A stretch of DNA of 64,000 nucleotides from Halobaculum halobium (GTDB lineage: Archaea; Halobacteriota; Halobacteria; Halobacteriales; Haloferacaceae), in the NCBI RefSeq assembly GCF_030127145.1, contig NZ_CP126158.1:558001-622000 (forward strand), in the 5' to 3' direction. Both the position numbers and the translations under genes were made by a program. A model generated the notes under the pieces. It saw nothing but the letters and a program-made list of their open reading frames with translations. It was not told where the DNA came from and made no database searches. Positions 9,564 through 17,869 of the stretch are shown here, in pieces (position 1 is the stretch's first letter; each line of letters starts with the position of its first letter).

Positions 9564-10376
9564 ATGCGCGTCACGTTCCTCGGGACCGGCTCGGCGATGC
9601 CCGTCGCCGACCGCGTCCAGACCGGTCTGCTCGTCGAGGCGGCCCCCGGCGACCGCGCCCCCCTGCTGGTCGACTGCGGCGCCGGGATCCTCCACCGGCT
9701 CTCCCAGACTGACCCGGGCTACGAGGCGGTCTCGACGGTCCTGCTCACGCACCACCACCTCGACCACGTTTCCGATCTCCTCGCGCTGCTCAAGGCCCGC
9801 TGGCTCGCGGGCGAGCAGCGCCTCCACGTCGTCGGCCCGCCGGGGACGAAGGCGCTGCTCGACGACCTGTTGGCCGTCGGCGAGTTCGAGTACCTCGACG
9901 GGCGCGCCGACCTGAGCGTGCGCGAAGTCCACCCCGGCGCCGAGTTCACGCTGGCCGGGGTGACGGTCGAGGCGTTCGAGACGCGCCACTCGAAGCAGTG
10001 TCTCGCGTACCGGTTCTCGGACCGCGGCAGCGACGCTGACGAGTCAGTCGCCGGTGCTTCCGACGCCGACGCCGACGCCGGCGGCGACTTCGTCTTCTCG
10101 GGCGACTCGGAGGCGTTCGACGGGCTCGCGAACTTCGCCGACGGCGCTCGCGTGCTCGCACACGACTGCTCGTTCCCCGACGAGGTCGACGTGGACAACC
10201 ACCCGACGCCGACGCAGTTGGGCGAGGCGCTGGCCGGCCGTGACATCGACCGCGTCTACCTCACGCACCTGTATCCGCACACCGAGGGCCGACACGACGA
10301 CATGCTCGACGCCGTCGGCCGCCACTTCGACGGGGACGTGCGGGTCGCCCGCGACGGTCTTCGCTTCGAGCTGTGA
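9564..10376 (+). CDS. MBL-fold (RNase Z-like) metallo-hydrolase
   Basis: 270-residue metallo-beta-lactamase-fold hydrolase. The N-terminus FLGTGSAMPV is typical of RNase Z/ElaC-like proteins. The metal motif LTHHHLDHVSD is near residue 74, and further metal ligands are expected at the conserved HSK, GDS and H-L-Y-P-H positions (SGDSEAF, HDCSF, THLYPH). An Asp/Ala-rich insert interrupts the domain near residues 155-170. Short RNase Z-like proteins of this kind may act on RNA or small phosphoesters; the substrate cannot be assigned. The stop overlaps the GTG start of the EamA transporter, so the two are co-transcribed. Confidence 0.85.
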   Translation: MRVTFLGTGSAMPVADRVQTGLLVEAAPGDRAPLLVDCGAGILHRLSQTDPGYEAVSTVLLTHHHLDHVSDLLALLKARWLAGEQRLHVVGPPGTKALLDDLLAVGEFEYLDGRADLSVREVHPGAEFTLAGVTVEAFETRHSKQCLAYRFSDRGSDADESVAGASDADADAGGDFVFSGDSEAFDGLANFADGARVLAHDCSFPDEVDVDNHPTPTQLGEALAGRDIDRVYLTHLYPHTEGRHDDMLDAVGRHFDGDVRVARDGLRFEL

Positions 10377-11347
10377 ACCGCGACGCGCTCGGCTTTCTCG
10401 CGCTCGCGGCGCTGTGGGGAACGGCGTTCGTCGCGACGAAGGCGGCGCTGGCGGAGTTCCCGCCGGTGCTGCTGGGTGCGCTGCGCTTCGACATCGCCGC
10501 CGCGGTCCTCGTCGCCGTCGCGGTCGCGTCCGGCGAGCGGCTCCGACCGGCCGGCCGCGGCGACGTCGCGCCGATCCTGACGGGCGGCGCGTTCAGCATC
10601 GGACTCCACCACGCGCTGTTGTTCACCGGCCAGCAGTACGTCTCGAGCGCGGTCGCGGCGACGCTGCTCGGGCTGATCCCGGTGCTCACGCCAGTCGCCA
10701 CGCGGGTGGCCCGCCCGGACGAGCGCATCGACGCCGTGGGCGCCGTCGGCCTGCTCGTGGGCTTCGCCGGGCTGATCCTGATCGCGGACCCGGACCTGGC
10801 TCGGCTCGCGAGCGACGCAACGGGAGTGCTTGGCGGCGCCGGCGGGGAAACCGGCGTCGCGGGCGGCGTTGCCGCGGGAATCTCGGCCGCGAACGTCGGA
10901 GCGCTGTTCGTGTTCGGCTCGGCGGTCGCCTGGGTCGCCGGCGCGGTGACGACCCGGGAGGACGACGCCACGCTCGGCCCGCTGGCGCTGCAAGCGTGGA
11001 TGGCCGCAGTCGGCGCGTTCCTGCTCCACGTCGCCGCCGCGGTCGTCGGGCAGTCGCCCGCCGGGCTCGACCCGTCCACGGCGGGGCTGGCGTGGCTCGC
11101 GTACCTCGCGATCGTCCCCGGCGCTGGGGGCTTCCTGCTGTACTTCCGGCTGCTCGACCGGCTCGGTCCGATCCGCGCGGGGCTACTGGAGTACGCGATC
11201 CCGCCGTTCGCGGCCCTGTTCGGGTTCCTCGTACTCGGGGAGACGCTCGCGGCGGACACCGTGTGGGGGTTCGCGTGCATCCTCGCGGCGTTCCTCCTGG
11301 TCCAGCGCGTGCCGATTCGGGCGGCGCTGCGGCGTCGGTTCGGGTGA
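10373..11347 (+). CDS. EamA-family (DMT superfamily) transporter
   Basis: 324-residue integral membrane protein with about ten hydrophobic segments arranged as two EamA repeats; each repeat begins with a pattern like LAALWGTAFVATKAAL and contains the family's proline/glycine-rich helices (LLGLIPVLTPVA; LLEYAIPPFAALFGFLVLGE). Drug/metabolite transporters usually export amino acids or metabolites; the substrate is not readable here. It starts at a GTG that overlaps the preceding TGA by 4 nt (GTGA), giving translational coupling with the MBL hydrolase. It ends convergently with isopentenyl phosphate kinase, 34 nt apart. A Gly/Ala-rich loop near residues 145-175 is specific to this copy. Confidence 0.88.
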   Translation: MNRDALGFLALAALWGTAFVATKAALAEFPPVLLGALRFDIAAAVLVAVAVASGERLRPAGRGDVAPILTGGAFSIGLHHALLFTGQQYVSSAVAATLLGLIPVLTPVATRVARPDERIDAVGAVGLLVGFAGLILIADPDLARLASDATGVLGGAGGETGVAGGVAAGISAANVGALFVFGSAVAWVAGAVTTREDDATLGPLALQAWMAAVGAFLLHVAAAVVGQSPAGLDPSTAGLAWLAYLAIVPGAGGFLLYFRLLDRLGPIRAGLLEYAIPPFAALFGFLVLGETLAADTVWGFACILAAFLLVQRVPIRAALRRRFG

Positions 11348-11381
11348 GCCGCGCCGGCGTCGACGCCGGCCTTCGGGCCCC

Positions 11382-12116
11382 TCACCCGATCCGCGTCCCG
11401 GGCTCTTCGCCCGCGAGGAAGGACCCGATGTCGTCCGGGCCGAACACGTCCGCCGGCGAGCCGAGCGCGAGCAACTCGCGCACCTTCGCGGCCATCCCGC
11501 CGGTCACGTCCGTCGCGTCGCTGACGCCGAGCACGTCCGCGACCTCGTCGAACGCGTCGATCCGTGGGATTACCTCGTCGTCGCCGTCGAGGACGCCCGG
11601 AACCGTCGAACAGAGGCCGACGCGGTCGGCGTCGAGCGCCGACGCGAGTTCCGTCACGATCTCGTCGCCCGAGAGGACGGTGACGCCCTCGCCCGCGTGG
11701 ACGACGCCGTCGCCGTGGAGCACGGGGACGAACCCCTCGTCGAGCATCGTCGCGACCTGATCGGTCATGAGGGTGAGGTCGCCGGCGGCGTCCCGCACCG
11801 CCGCAGAGAACGGGTGGACCGGGACCGCCGGCACGTCCTCGGCGTGCAGCCGCGAGAGCACGAACCGGTTCAGCGTCGTCATCGCGCCGTGGACGTCCAT
11901 CACGCCGCCCGCGTCGCGGATCCCTTCGGTCGTGCTCGCGCCGTGTTCGGCCGCGTGGTGGTGCCCGAACGAGCCGCCGCCGTGGACGACGACGAGGTTC
12001 TCCACGTCCGCCTCGGCGATCGCGGCCGCGAGCGCCGCCAACGTCTCTCCGTCGAGGGTCTCCGGGCGGTCCTTCTCGGTGATGACCGAGCCACCGAGCT
12101 TCAGGACGGTGACCAT
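11382..12116 (-). CDS. ipk: Isopentenyl phosphate kinase
   Basis: 244-residue amino-acid-kinase-fold enzyme that phosphorylates isopentenyl phosphate to isopentenyl diphosphate, the last step of the archaeal modified mevalonate pathway. Signatures are KLGGSVITEK at the N-terminus, VVHGGGSFGHHHAAEHG (containing the catalytic His of the IPK family), VPVLHGDGV, and the C-terminal GGMAAKVREL. The ATG at 12116 directly follows the mevalonate kinase stop (12117-12119) with no spacer. The two are therefore an operon, and both act in the pathway that feeds archaeal lipid, carotenoid and quinone synthesis. Confidence 0.93.
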   Translation of the reverse strand: MVTVLKLGGSVITEKDRPETLDGETLAALAAAIAEADVENLVVVHGGGSFGHHHAAEHGASTTEGIRDAGGVMDVHGAMTTLNRFVLSRLHAEDVPAVPVHPFSAAVRDAAGDLTLMTDQVATMLDEGFVPVLHGDGVVHAGEGVTVLSGDEIVTELASALDADRVGLCSTVPGVLDGDDEVIPRIDAFDEVADVLGVSDATDVTGGMAAKVRELLALGSPADVFGPDDIGSFLAGEEPGTRIG

Positions 12117-13133
12117 CTACGCCACCTCCACCCGGACGCCCTCGGTCGCGAGCTCGGCGCGGAACGACTGCTCGCACTCGGCGGTGTAGCCGAGCGCGTG
12201 TTCGGTCTCGTCGGAGGAGTCCAGCGCGACCGTGCAGCCGCCGCCTCCGGCGCCGGTCAGTTTCGAACCGTGGGCGCCCGCCTCACGCGCGGCCCACACC
12301 ATCGCGTCCAGCGAGCGCGAGGAGACGCCGAGCGCCTCCAACAGCCCGTGGTTGAAGTCCATGAGCTGGCCGAGCTCCGCGAGCAGTTCGTCGTCGGGCT
12401 CCGTCTCGGGGTCGGCCGCGGCGAGCAGCCGTTCGCCCTCGCGGGTGAGATCACCGATCGTCGCCACCGTGTCCGCGGCGAAGTCGTGCTCCTCCCTGAG
12501 GGTGCGAACGCCCGCGACGAGCCGACCGGTGTCTCCGGCGCCGCCGTCGTAGCCGACGACGAACGGAAGCGGCGGCGCGTCGATCGTCCGTGTGTCGTCG
12601 CCCTCGACGCGGACGGCCCCGCCCATCGCCGAGCAGTACGTGTCCGCGCGCGACGCCTGGCCGTCCTGCACCTCGTACTCCGCCCGGTAGGCGCGGCGGG
12701 CCACCTCCTCGGGATCCAACTCGGTGCCGAGCGCACGCGTCGCCGCGTCGATGCCGGCGACCACGACAGCCGCCGACGAACCGAGGCCGGCGCCCAGAGG
12801 GATGTCGGACTCGACGGTGATGTCGAAGCCCGTCTCGGGGGCGCCGGCGGCCTCGCGGGCCTGGTCGACGGCGGCTTCGATGTACTCCGTCGCCGCCGAC
12901 AACAGCGGCGTCGGCACGTCTACGTCAGGCCGGTCGTCAACGCCCCCGCCCCAGGTGACGGTGAAGCCGTCAAGCGAGAGGTCCGCCGCGTCGACGCGGA
13001 CGCGCCCGTCCGCCCGCGGCTCGACGGACACGCGTGCGCGGCGCTCGACCGCGCACGGCACCGCCGGCTCGCCGTACACGACCGCGTGCTCGCCGAAGAG
13101 GTACACCTTTCCCGGCGCGCTGCAGGTGGTCAT
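12117..13133 (-). CDS. mvk: Mevalonate kinase
   Basis: 338-residue GHMP kinase converting mevalonate to 5-phosphomevalonate in the cytoplasm. Seen: N-terminal SAPGKVYLFGEHAVVYGEP (GHMP motif 1 with the mevalonate kinase GEHAVVYG signature), ATP-binding PLGAGLGSSAAVVVAG, and C-terminal LTGAGGGGC (motif 3). The ATG at 13133 places motif 1 at residue 5, as in characterised family members; the longer upstream frame is not coding-like. It is followed without a gap by isopentenyl phosphate kinase. In haloarchaea mvk commonly lies downstream of the S2/enolase operon. Here a small oppositely oriented gene at 13.5 kb lies between, so mvk needs its own promoter; a weak TTAGG-type box sits about 28 nt upstream of the start. 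Confidence 0.93.
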   Translation of the reverse strand: MTTCSAPGKVYLFGEHAVVYGEPAVPCAVERRARVSVEPRADGRVRVDAADLSLDGFTVTWGGGVDDRPDVDVPTPLLSAATEYIEAAVDQAREAAGAPETGFDITVESDIPLGAGLGSSAAVVVAGIDAATRALGTELDPEEVARRAYRAEYEVQDGQASRADTYCSAMGGAVRVEGDDTRTIDAPPLPFVVGYDGGAGDTGRLVAGVRTLREEHDFAADTVATIGDLTREGERLLAAADPETEPDDELLAELGQLMDFNHGLLEALGVSSRSLDAMVWAAREAGAHGSKLTGAGGGGCTVALDSSDETEHALGYTAECEQSFRAELATEGVRVEVA

Positions 13134-13498
13134 ACCCGCGACCAGCATCCCGGCCCTAACAGCCGTTTCGACTCCGGCCGGGGCGAACGCCCGCCTCGGG
13201 ATTGATACGCGCTGCGGTACGGTTATATGAGGTCCGACCCCGTGTCGAACCGTGGCGCTCGGCGACCGCGTCTCCGCGGGATCCCACGGCGCCACGCCCG
13301 CAGCCGCGGACCGGCGACCCAGGGAAAGAGGGAATGCACGCCGTCGCGACCGGGATCCGGTCGTCTCGGGTCGGCTCCGCGGTGTCGACTTCACCACCGA
13401 CAGCCACGTCACTCGACTGCCCGTCCGCCTGGATCCAGATTATATCGTTTGATAAATTCAACCGCGGAATTATGTGCGTCGATGTGGCTCCTTCTCTC
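13134..13498. other. Intergenic region between mvk and STAS-like gene
   Basis: 365 bp between divergent genes. I see no supported gene. The right end (13441-13475) is strikingly AT-rich for this genome and contains a TATA-like TTTGATAAATT at 13448-13458, a plausible promoter for the rightward gene with a leader of about 20 nt. A second AT island (GGTTATATGAG, about 13220) could be a distal promoter for mvk read leftwards. Short arginine-rich frames here have shadow-like composition. Confidence 0.5.
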
Positions 13499-13846
13499 AT
13501 GAGTTCGACGACGCCACCGAACGCATCCCCGCACGTGGACCGTAGTCGGGACGGCACGCGCTTGCGAGTCGAACTCTCGGGTGCGTTCGAGGCGGCGGAC
13601 GTCGTCACGGCGATGGCGCGAGCGCGCCACATTGCCGAGGAGTGCGACGCCGAGTTCGGCGTCGTCGTCGACGTGCGTGAGTTCACCGCCCGCGGGGACG
13701 CCCTCGCCGCGCTCGGGGAGTGGGAAACGTTCCTCCGCATGGCGGGCGCAACCGCGGTCGTTCGCGTCGGTGACGAGGACGCTGTCGGAGGCGCCGACCG
13801 CCGTGCGTCGTCGATCGAGGAAGCCGAGCGACTGCTCTCGCGGTAG
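13499..13846 (+). CDS. Small STAS/SpoIIAA-like protein, unknown role
   Basis: 115 residues from the ATG at 13499. After a polar N-terminus the predicted pattern is strand (RLRVELSGAF), helix (VVTAMARARHIAEEC), strand (FGVVVDVREF), helix (ALAALGEWETFLRMAG), strand (TAVVRVG) and helix (SIEEAERLL), which resembles a STAS/SpoIIAA-like or similar alpha/beta fold. I do not recognise a named family. An in-frame ATG at 13472 exists, but the TATA-like element at 13448-13458 would place transcription start near 13479, favouring 13499. It is transcribed towards, and convergent with, the ribosomal S2 operon. Function is unassigned; a regulatory or binding role is only a guess from the fold. Confidence 0.65.
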   Translation: MSSTTPPNASPHVDRSRDGTRLRVELSGAFEAADVVTAMARARHIAEECDAEFGVVVDVREFTARGDALAALGEWETFLRMAGATAVVRVGDEDAVGGADRRASSIEEAERLLSR

Positions 13847-13954
13847 GCGCCGCGGTCGACACACGTCGCTCTCCGTCCGTTCGACAGGCGTTCGGCGGCG
13901 CCGGGGCTGGCGACTGTGACTACAAAGGAGTGAACGCGAAATTCAGCCGTCGGC

Positions 13955-14719
13955 TTACAGTTCGGCCTCGAAGTCCTCGAGGGCGTAGCCGGGCTCGGCG
14001 CCGCGGCGGTCGAGCGTCTCGTTGGCGAGCAGCCAGTAGACGACCGAGAGCGCTCGGCGACCCTTGTTGTTCGTCGGAATAACCAGGTCGACGTTGCTGA
14101 CCTGGTTGTTGGAGTCACACATCGCGATGACGGGGATGCCGACCGTGATTGCCTCCTTCACCGCCTGCGCGTCGCCGATGGGGTCGGTGACGACCACGAC
14201 GTCCGGCTCGATGTAGCCGGCGTACTCGGGGTTCGTCAGCGTCCCCGGGATGAAGCGACCGGTGCGCGCGCGCGCGCCGATTGCGTCGGCGAACTTCTCG
14301 GCCGGGAAGCGACCGTACTGGCGCGAGGAGGTGACGAGCACCTGCTCGGGGTCGTAGTTGGAGAGGAACGATGCCGCCGTCCGGATCCGGCCGTCCGTCT
14401 TGCTCACGTCGAGCACGTACAGACCGTCGTCGCGGACGCGGTGGATGAACCGCTCCATGTCCTTGGTCTTCTGCTGGGTCCCGATGTGGACCCCAGCCGA
14501 GAGGTAGTCCTCGACGGGGATGAGCAGGTCTGCCTCGTCGTCGGGCATGACGTCCTCGTCGAAGCGCGGGCTCTCCTCCTCGTCGGCCTCCTCGGCCGCC
14601 TCGGTCTCCTCGGGCTGTTCCTCAGTGTCGTCGGGCGACTCCTCGGCCGCGGGCTGGGTCTCCTCGACCTCCTCCTCGGCGTCCGTCGCCTCTTCGGTGT
14701 CGTTCTCGCTTTCGCTCAT
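13955..14719 (-). CDS. rps2: 30S ribosomal protein S2 (uS2)
   Basis: 254-residue small-subunit protein uS2. The conserved core starts near residue 65 ([20 protein letters not shown]) and includes [13 protein letters not shown] and [16 protein letters not shown], typical of archaeal S2. The first 60 residues are an almost uninterrupted Glu/Asp-rich extension, a haloarchaeal feature absent from most homologues. It is the last gene of the leftward ribosomal/RNA polymerase operon and overlaps the enolase stop by 4 nt (ATG at 14719). Shortly after its stop, a GCCGACGGC palindrome precedes TTT and could help termination. Confidence 0.97.
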   Translation of the reverse strand: MSESENDTEEATDAEEEVEETQPAAEESPDDTEEQPEETEAAEEADEEESPRFDEDVMPDDEADLLIPVEDYLSAGVHIGTQQKTKDMERFIHRVRDDGLYVLDVSKTDGRIRTAASFLSNYDPEQVLVTSSRQYGRFPAEKFADAIGARARTGRFIPGTLTNPEYAGYIEPDVVVVTDPIGDAQAVKEAITVGIPVIAMCDSNNQVSNVDLVIPTNNKGRRALSVVYWLLANETLDRRGAEPGYALEDFEAEL

Positions 14720-15927
14720 ACTGCCTCCTCCGCGATGCGGATGAGTTCGTTCAGCTTTGCGGTGCGCTCGCCGCCGACCGTCCCCGTCTTGATGAACGAG
14801 GCGTCGGTCGCGACGGCGAGGTGTGCGATGGTCGTGTCCTCGGTCTCGCCCGAGCGGTGGGAGACGACCGCGTCCAGCCCGTTGCGCTGGGCCAGTTCCA
14901 CGGCGTCGAACGCGTCCGACAGCGTCCCGATCTGGTTCGGTTTGATCAGGATGCTGTTGGCCGCGCCCTCGTCGATGCCCCGCGAGAGGCGCTCGACGTT
15001 CGTGACGAACAGGTCGTCGCCGCAGATCAGCGTGCGGTCGCCGACCCGATCGGTCAGCTCGGCGAAGCCGTCGTAGTCGTCCTCGTCGAGGGGGTCCTCG
15101 ACGTACGCGAGGTCGTAGTCGTCGACCAACTCGGCCATGTACTCGACCTGCTCGGCCGAGGTGCGCTCGGCGTCGCCGTAGCGGTAGACGCCGGCGTCGG
15201 CGTCGTACAGCTCCGAGGCGGCCACGTCGAGACCGAACTTGATCTCGAACCCGAGCGCCTCCTCAACGCGCGAGGTGGCCTCGTCGACGATCTCGAACGC
15301 CTCGGCGTCGGAGACGGCGGGCGCCCACGCGCCCTCGTCGCCCTTCGCGGCGGCGACGCCGCGGTCGGCGAGGATCTCGGCGACCTCGGCGTGGACATCC
15401 GCGTTGGCGAAGACCGCCTCCGCCACCGACGGCGCGCCAACGGGCGCCGCGAGGAACTCCTGGATGTGCGTCGCTTCGGCGGCGTGCTCGCCGCCACCCA
15501 CGACGTTCCCCAGCGGGACCGGGAACGATCGGTCGGCGTCACGGAAGGTGCCGCCGAGGTGCTGGAACAACGGCGCGCCCAGCACGTCGGCACCCGCCTT
15601 CGACGCCGCCATCGAGATGGCGACGGCGCTGTTGGCGCCGATCTCAGAGAAGTCGTCCGTCCCGTCTGCCGCGTGCAGGGCCGCGTCCACGTCGCGCTGG
15701 TTGCCGGCGTGAACCGACCGCTCCAAGCGCGGGACCGCGTGCTCGCGGGCCATCGCGATCGCCTCCTTCGCCGGGAGCTCGATCGCCTCGTACTCGCCCG
15801 TCGACGCCCCGGAGGGCGCCGCCGCGCGGCCGAAGCCGCCCGACTGGGTCAATACGTCGGCCTCAACCGTGGGGTTCCCCCGCGAGTCGAGCACGCGACG
15901 AAGCGACACCGACTCGATCAGGGTCAT
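14716..15927 (-). CDS. eno: Enolase (phosphopyruvate hydratase)
   Basis: 403-residue glycolytic/gluconeogenic enzyme interconverting 2-phosphoglycerate and phosphoenolpyruvate. Diagnostic motifs: [10 protein letters not shown] near residue 14, [15 protein letters not shown], the Mg-binding acid residues in [14 protein letters not shown] and [10 protein letters not shown], and the C-terminal signature [21 protein letters not shown] followed by [10 protein letters not shown]. It starts at 15927 directly after the rpoK stop and overlaps the S2 start, inside the ribosomal operon. This is the same arrangement described for Haloarcula marismortui, except that the tRNA-Pro reported there between the small RNA polymerase gene and enolase is missing. 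Confidence 0.97.
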   Translation of the reverse strand: MTLIESVSLRRVLDSRGNPTVEADVLTQSGGFGRAAAPSGASTGEYEAIELPAKEAIAMAREHAVPRLERSVHAGNQRDVDAALHAADGTDDFSEIGANSAVAISMAASKAGADVLGAPLFQHLGGTFRDADRSFPVPLGNVVGGGEHAAEATHIQEFLAAPVGAPSVAEAVFANADVHAEVAEILADRGVAAAKGDEGAWAPAVSDAEAFEIVDEATSRVEEALGFEIKFGLDVAASELYDADAGVYRYGDAERTSAEQVEYMAELVDDYDLAYVEDPLDEDDYDGFAELTDRVGDRTLICGDDLFVTNVERLSRGIDEGAANSILIKPNQIGTLSDAFDAVELAQRNGLDAVVSHRSGETEDTTIAHLAVATDASFIKTGTVGGERTAKLNELIRIAEEAV

Positions 15928-16110
15928 CTACGTGCCCTCCCGGCGGACCGTGAACGGCAACACGCCGGCGTCGTACTCCTCGGCCGCGATGAGGATCGGC
16001 TCGGACTGGTCGCTGTCGATCAGCGCTGGCGCTCCGTACGCCAGCTGCAGCGATCGTGCGCCCAGAATGCGGGCCTTCTCGTACCGGTTGTACTCCAGGT
16101 TCCCGCTCAT
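15928..16110 (-). CDS. rpoK: DNA-directed RNA polymerase subunit K
   Basis: 60-residue RNA polymerase subunit K (eukaryotic Rpb6/bacterial omega counterpart), which helps assemble the core enzyme. It has the RpoK core: [21 protein letters not shown], followed by a conserved [19 protein letters not shown] tail. The protein begins MSG, matching the old orfMSG name in the Haloarcula S9 operon. It overlaps the rpoN stop by 4 nt and abuts enolase. Confidence 0.97.
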   Translation of the reverse strand: MSGNLEYNRYEKARILGARSLQLAYGAPALIDSDQSEPILIAAEEYDAGVLPFTVRREGT

Positions 16111-16301
16111 TGGTATGGGGAGACGACGTCGACCAGGTCGGTGTGACTCACCATCATCCGCCGACAGCAGTGGCGGTCCACGCCGAGTTCGTCGAGGACC
16201 GCTGCGGGGTCCTCGTCGCCCTCCTTGGCGCGAGCTTTGAACTCCTCCCAGTGTTCACCGATGACGTTGCCGCACGTGAAACACCGGACAGGGATCATCA
16301 T
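16107..16301 (-). CDS. rpoN: DNA-directed RNA polymerase subunit N
   Basis: 64-residue RNA polymerase subunit N (Rpb10 counterpart). It has the zinc-binding CFTCG motif near residue 7 and the HCCRRM motif near residue 44, with the family start [11 protein letters not shown]. It binds the D/L assembly platform. In the leftward operon it lies 12 nt after rpsI and overlaps rpoK by 4 nt. Confidence 0.97.
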   Translation of the reverse strand: MMIPVRCFTCGNVIGEHWEEFKARAKEGDEDPAAVLDELGVDRHCCRRMMVSHTDLVDVVSPYQ

Positions 16302-16313
16302 GGGTGGATCACC

Positions 16314-16712
16314 TCAGCGGTACGACTTCTGGTAGCGAGCGCGTGCGCCGGGCCCGCCCCACTTCTTCGGTTCGCTCTGCCGGGAGTCGTTCACCAGCAG
16401 GGAGCGGTCGAACTCCATGAACGCGTCGCGGAGCTCTGCGTCGTTTCGGTGCTGCACGATGCCGCGTGCGATCGCCGTGCGGACCGCGTCCGCCTGACCG
16501 GCGAAGCCGCCGCCGTTGACCGACACCTCGACGTCGACCTCCGAGCGGAGGTCTTCGCCGGCGACGCGGAACGGCTCCAGCATCTTCAGGCGCGCCATCT
16601 CGGGTTCGACCAGCTCGACGGGCTGGGAGTCGATACGCACTCGCCCCTCGCCGTCCGTGACGGTGGCGCGGGCGACGGCGGTCTTCTTCTTTCCGGACGT
16701 GTTCGTTACCAT
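16314..16712 (-). CDS. rps9: 30S ribosomal protein S9 (uS9)
   Basis: 132-residue uS9. It has the N-terminal [20 protein letters not shown] region, the central [20 protein letters not shown], and the essential basic C-terminal tail ending [17 protein letters not shown], which reaches the P-site tRNA in the ribosome. The start overlaps the L13 stop by 7 nt, as usual for the L13-S9 pair. Confidence 0.97.
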   Translation of the reverse strand: MVTNTSGKKKTAVARATVTDGEGRVRIDSQPVELVEPEMARLKMLEPFRVAGEDLRSEVDVEVSVNGGGFAGQADAVRTAIARGIVQHRNDAELRDAFMEFDRSLLVNDSRQSEPKKWGGPGARARYQKSYR

Positions 16713-17173
16713 GTGACGTTGGCCCCCAGGTCCTCGGAGATCGCACCGAGGGTGGTGAACTTGATGTTCGACAGTCGATCGAGGGAGGTGCCATCGAGCA
16801 CCTCCGGCTCCGGCGCGTCCTCGTCGGGCGAGGTCGTCTCGGAGTCGAACGGGTTACCGACGTACACGCGGACGTTCTCGAACGCCTCGCGACCCTTCGT
16901 GGTCTTGTACGGCAGCATCCCGCGGACCGACCGCTTGAAGATGCGGTCCGGTCGCTTCGGGTAGTACGGGCCCGAGTCGGAGCCGAGGTTCGCGCGCGTG
17001 CGGTACTTCTCAAGCGTCGCGTCGGTGTTCCCGGTGATCACGGCGCGCTCGGCGTTGATGATCGCGACGCGCTCGCCGTCGAGCGCCTGCTGTGCGACCT
17101 TCGACGCGACGCGACCCATGATGGCGTCGCGTCCGTCGACGACCACGTCGGCCTCGAACTCTGCGAGGCTCAT
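16706..17173 (-). CDS. rpl13: 50S ribosomal protein L13 (uL13)
   Basis: 155-residue uL13 with the family pattern [20 protein letters not shown] at the N-terminus, [14 protein letters not shown], and the L13 signature around residues 75-100 ([21 protein letters not shown]). A haloarchaeal acidic segment follows near residue 115. It overlaps L18e (4 nt) and S9 (7 nt), indicating coupled translation in the operon. Confidence 0.97.
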   Translation of the reverse strand: MSLAEFEADVVVDGRDAIMGRVASKVAQQALDGERVAIINAERAVITGNTDATLEKYRTRANLGSDSGPYYPKRPDRIFKRSVRGMLPYKTTKGREAFENVRVYVGNPFDSETTSPDEDAPEPEVLDGTSLDRLSNIKFTTLGAISEDLGANVTW

Positions 17174-17526
17174 CGGATCACCCGGACATCGGTCCCTTCG
17201 GGGTTGTTCGACAGCGCTTCCTCCAGCCGGACGGCCTCGCCTGCCTGATCGATCTTCGTCTCGGCGGTGCCGGAGAAGTCGATGGCGGCGACGGTAACGT
17301 CCTTACGGAGCACGCCCGAGCCGAGCACCTTGCCCGGCACGACGACGGTCTCGTCCTCGTTTGCGTACCGCTCGATGCGGCCGAGGTTGACCTCCGCGTG
17401 CGTGCGCCGCGGCTTTTCGAGCCGGTCGGCGACGTCCTGCCAGACGCTGGCATCGGACGAACGCGCGACCGACTTCAGTTCGGCGATGAGGTTCTGAAGT
17501 CTCGGATTAGTCTTGCTACTACTCAT
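17170..17526 (-). CDS. rpl18e: 50S ribosomal protein L18e
   Basis: 118-residue archaeal/eukaryotic-type large-subunit protein L18e (called HL29 in Haloarcula). It has [18 protein letters not shown] at the N-terminus, [20 protein letters not shown] and [20 protein letters not shown]. It is the first protein gene of the sub-operon that begins with tRNA-Leu; the spacer to the tRNA (17527-17640) carries a strong hairpin. Confidence 0.97.
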   Translation of the reverse strand: MSSSKTNPRLQNLIAELKSVARSSDASVWQDVADRLEKPRRTHAEVNLGRIERYANEDETVVVPGKVLGSGVLRKDVTVAAIDFSGTAETKIDQAGEAVRLEEALSNNPEGTDVRVIR

Positions 17527-17576
17527 ACGGTTTCCTCTTGAGTGAGAGTTGTTGGATCGGTCGCGAGCCGCCGACG

Positions 17577-17599
17577 GCGACCACGCGACGTGTGGTCGC
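17577..17599. other. Hairpin between tRNA-Leu and L18e
   Basis: Perfect 8-bp inverted repeat (GCGACCAC / GTGGTCGC) around a 7-nt loop, followed outward by a second GC-rich near-palindrome (CCGGTAACCGG, 17601-17611). On the leftward transcript it lies between the tRNA-Leu 3' end and the L18e start codon. It could aid tRNA 3' processing, protect the downstream mRNA end or attenuate transcription; which of these cannot be told from sequence. Confidence 0.55.
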
Positions 17600-17640
17600 G
17601 CCGGTAACCGGTCGCGACTGAGTCCACGTGAGAACGGGAG

Positions 17641-17725
17641 TGCAGGGGGCAGGATTTGAACCTGCGAACCTCTACAGGACAGCGCCCTGAACGCTGCGCC
17701 GTTGGCCAGACTGGGCTACCCCTGC
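17641..17725 (-). tRNA. tRNA-Leu (anticodon CAG)
   Basis: 85-nt cloverleaf on the minus strand. The acceptor stem is GCAGGGG paired with CCCCTGC and a discriminator A. The anticodon stem CAGCG/CGCTG closes a loop TTCAGGG with anticodon CAG (reads CTG). There is a long class II variable arm, and the T arm is GCAGG-TTCAAAT-CCTGC. No CCA is encoded and no intron is seen. It has its own promoter and precedes L18e in the transcript, so it must be cut out of a dicistronic RNA. Confidence 0.95.
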
Positions 17726-17751
17726 TCGCGTCCCGTCGTTTGCCGTCCCAC

Positions 17752-17762
17752 CGGATAACCCC
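17752..17762 (-). promoter_or_regulatory. Internal promoter of tRNA-Leu-L18e operon
   Basis: On the minus strand GGTTATCCGG forms a TATA-like box about 31 nt upstream of the mature tRNA-Leu 5' end. It lies in the 144-bp gap after rpoD, so the L18e to S2 half of the cluster can be transcribed independently. Spacing fits the archaeal rule of about 25 nt from TATA to start site, leaving a short 5' trailer. Confidence 0.55.
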
Positions 17763-17869
17763 TTCGGTCCACCCCGTCCGTACGAGACGGTGACGGCGCG
17801 CCGGCTGGCCGGTCGGACGCGCCGCGGGGGCGAACAATCGGTGGGTGTGGTGAGACGACATGTGATTGG

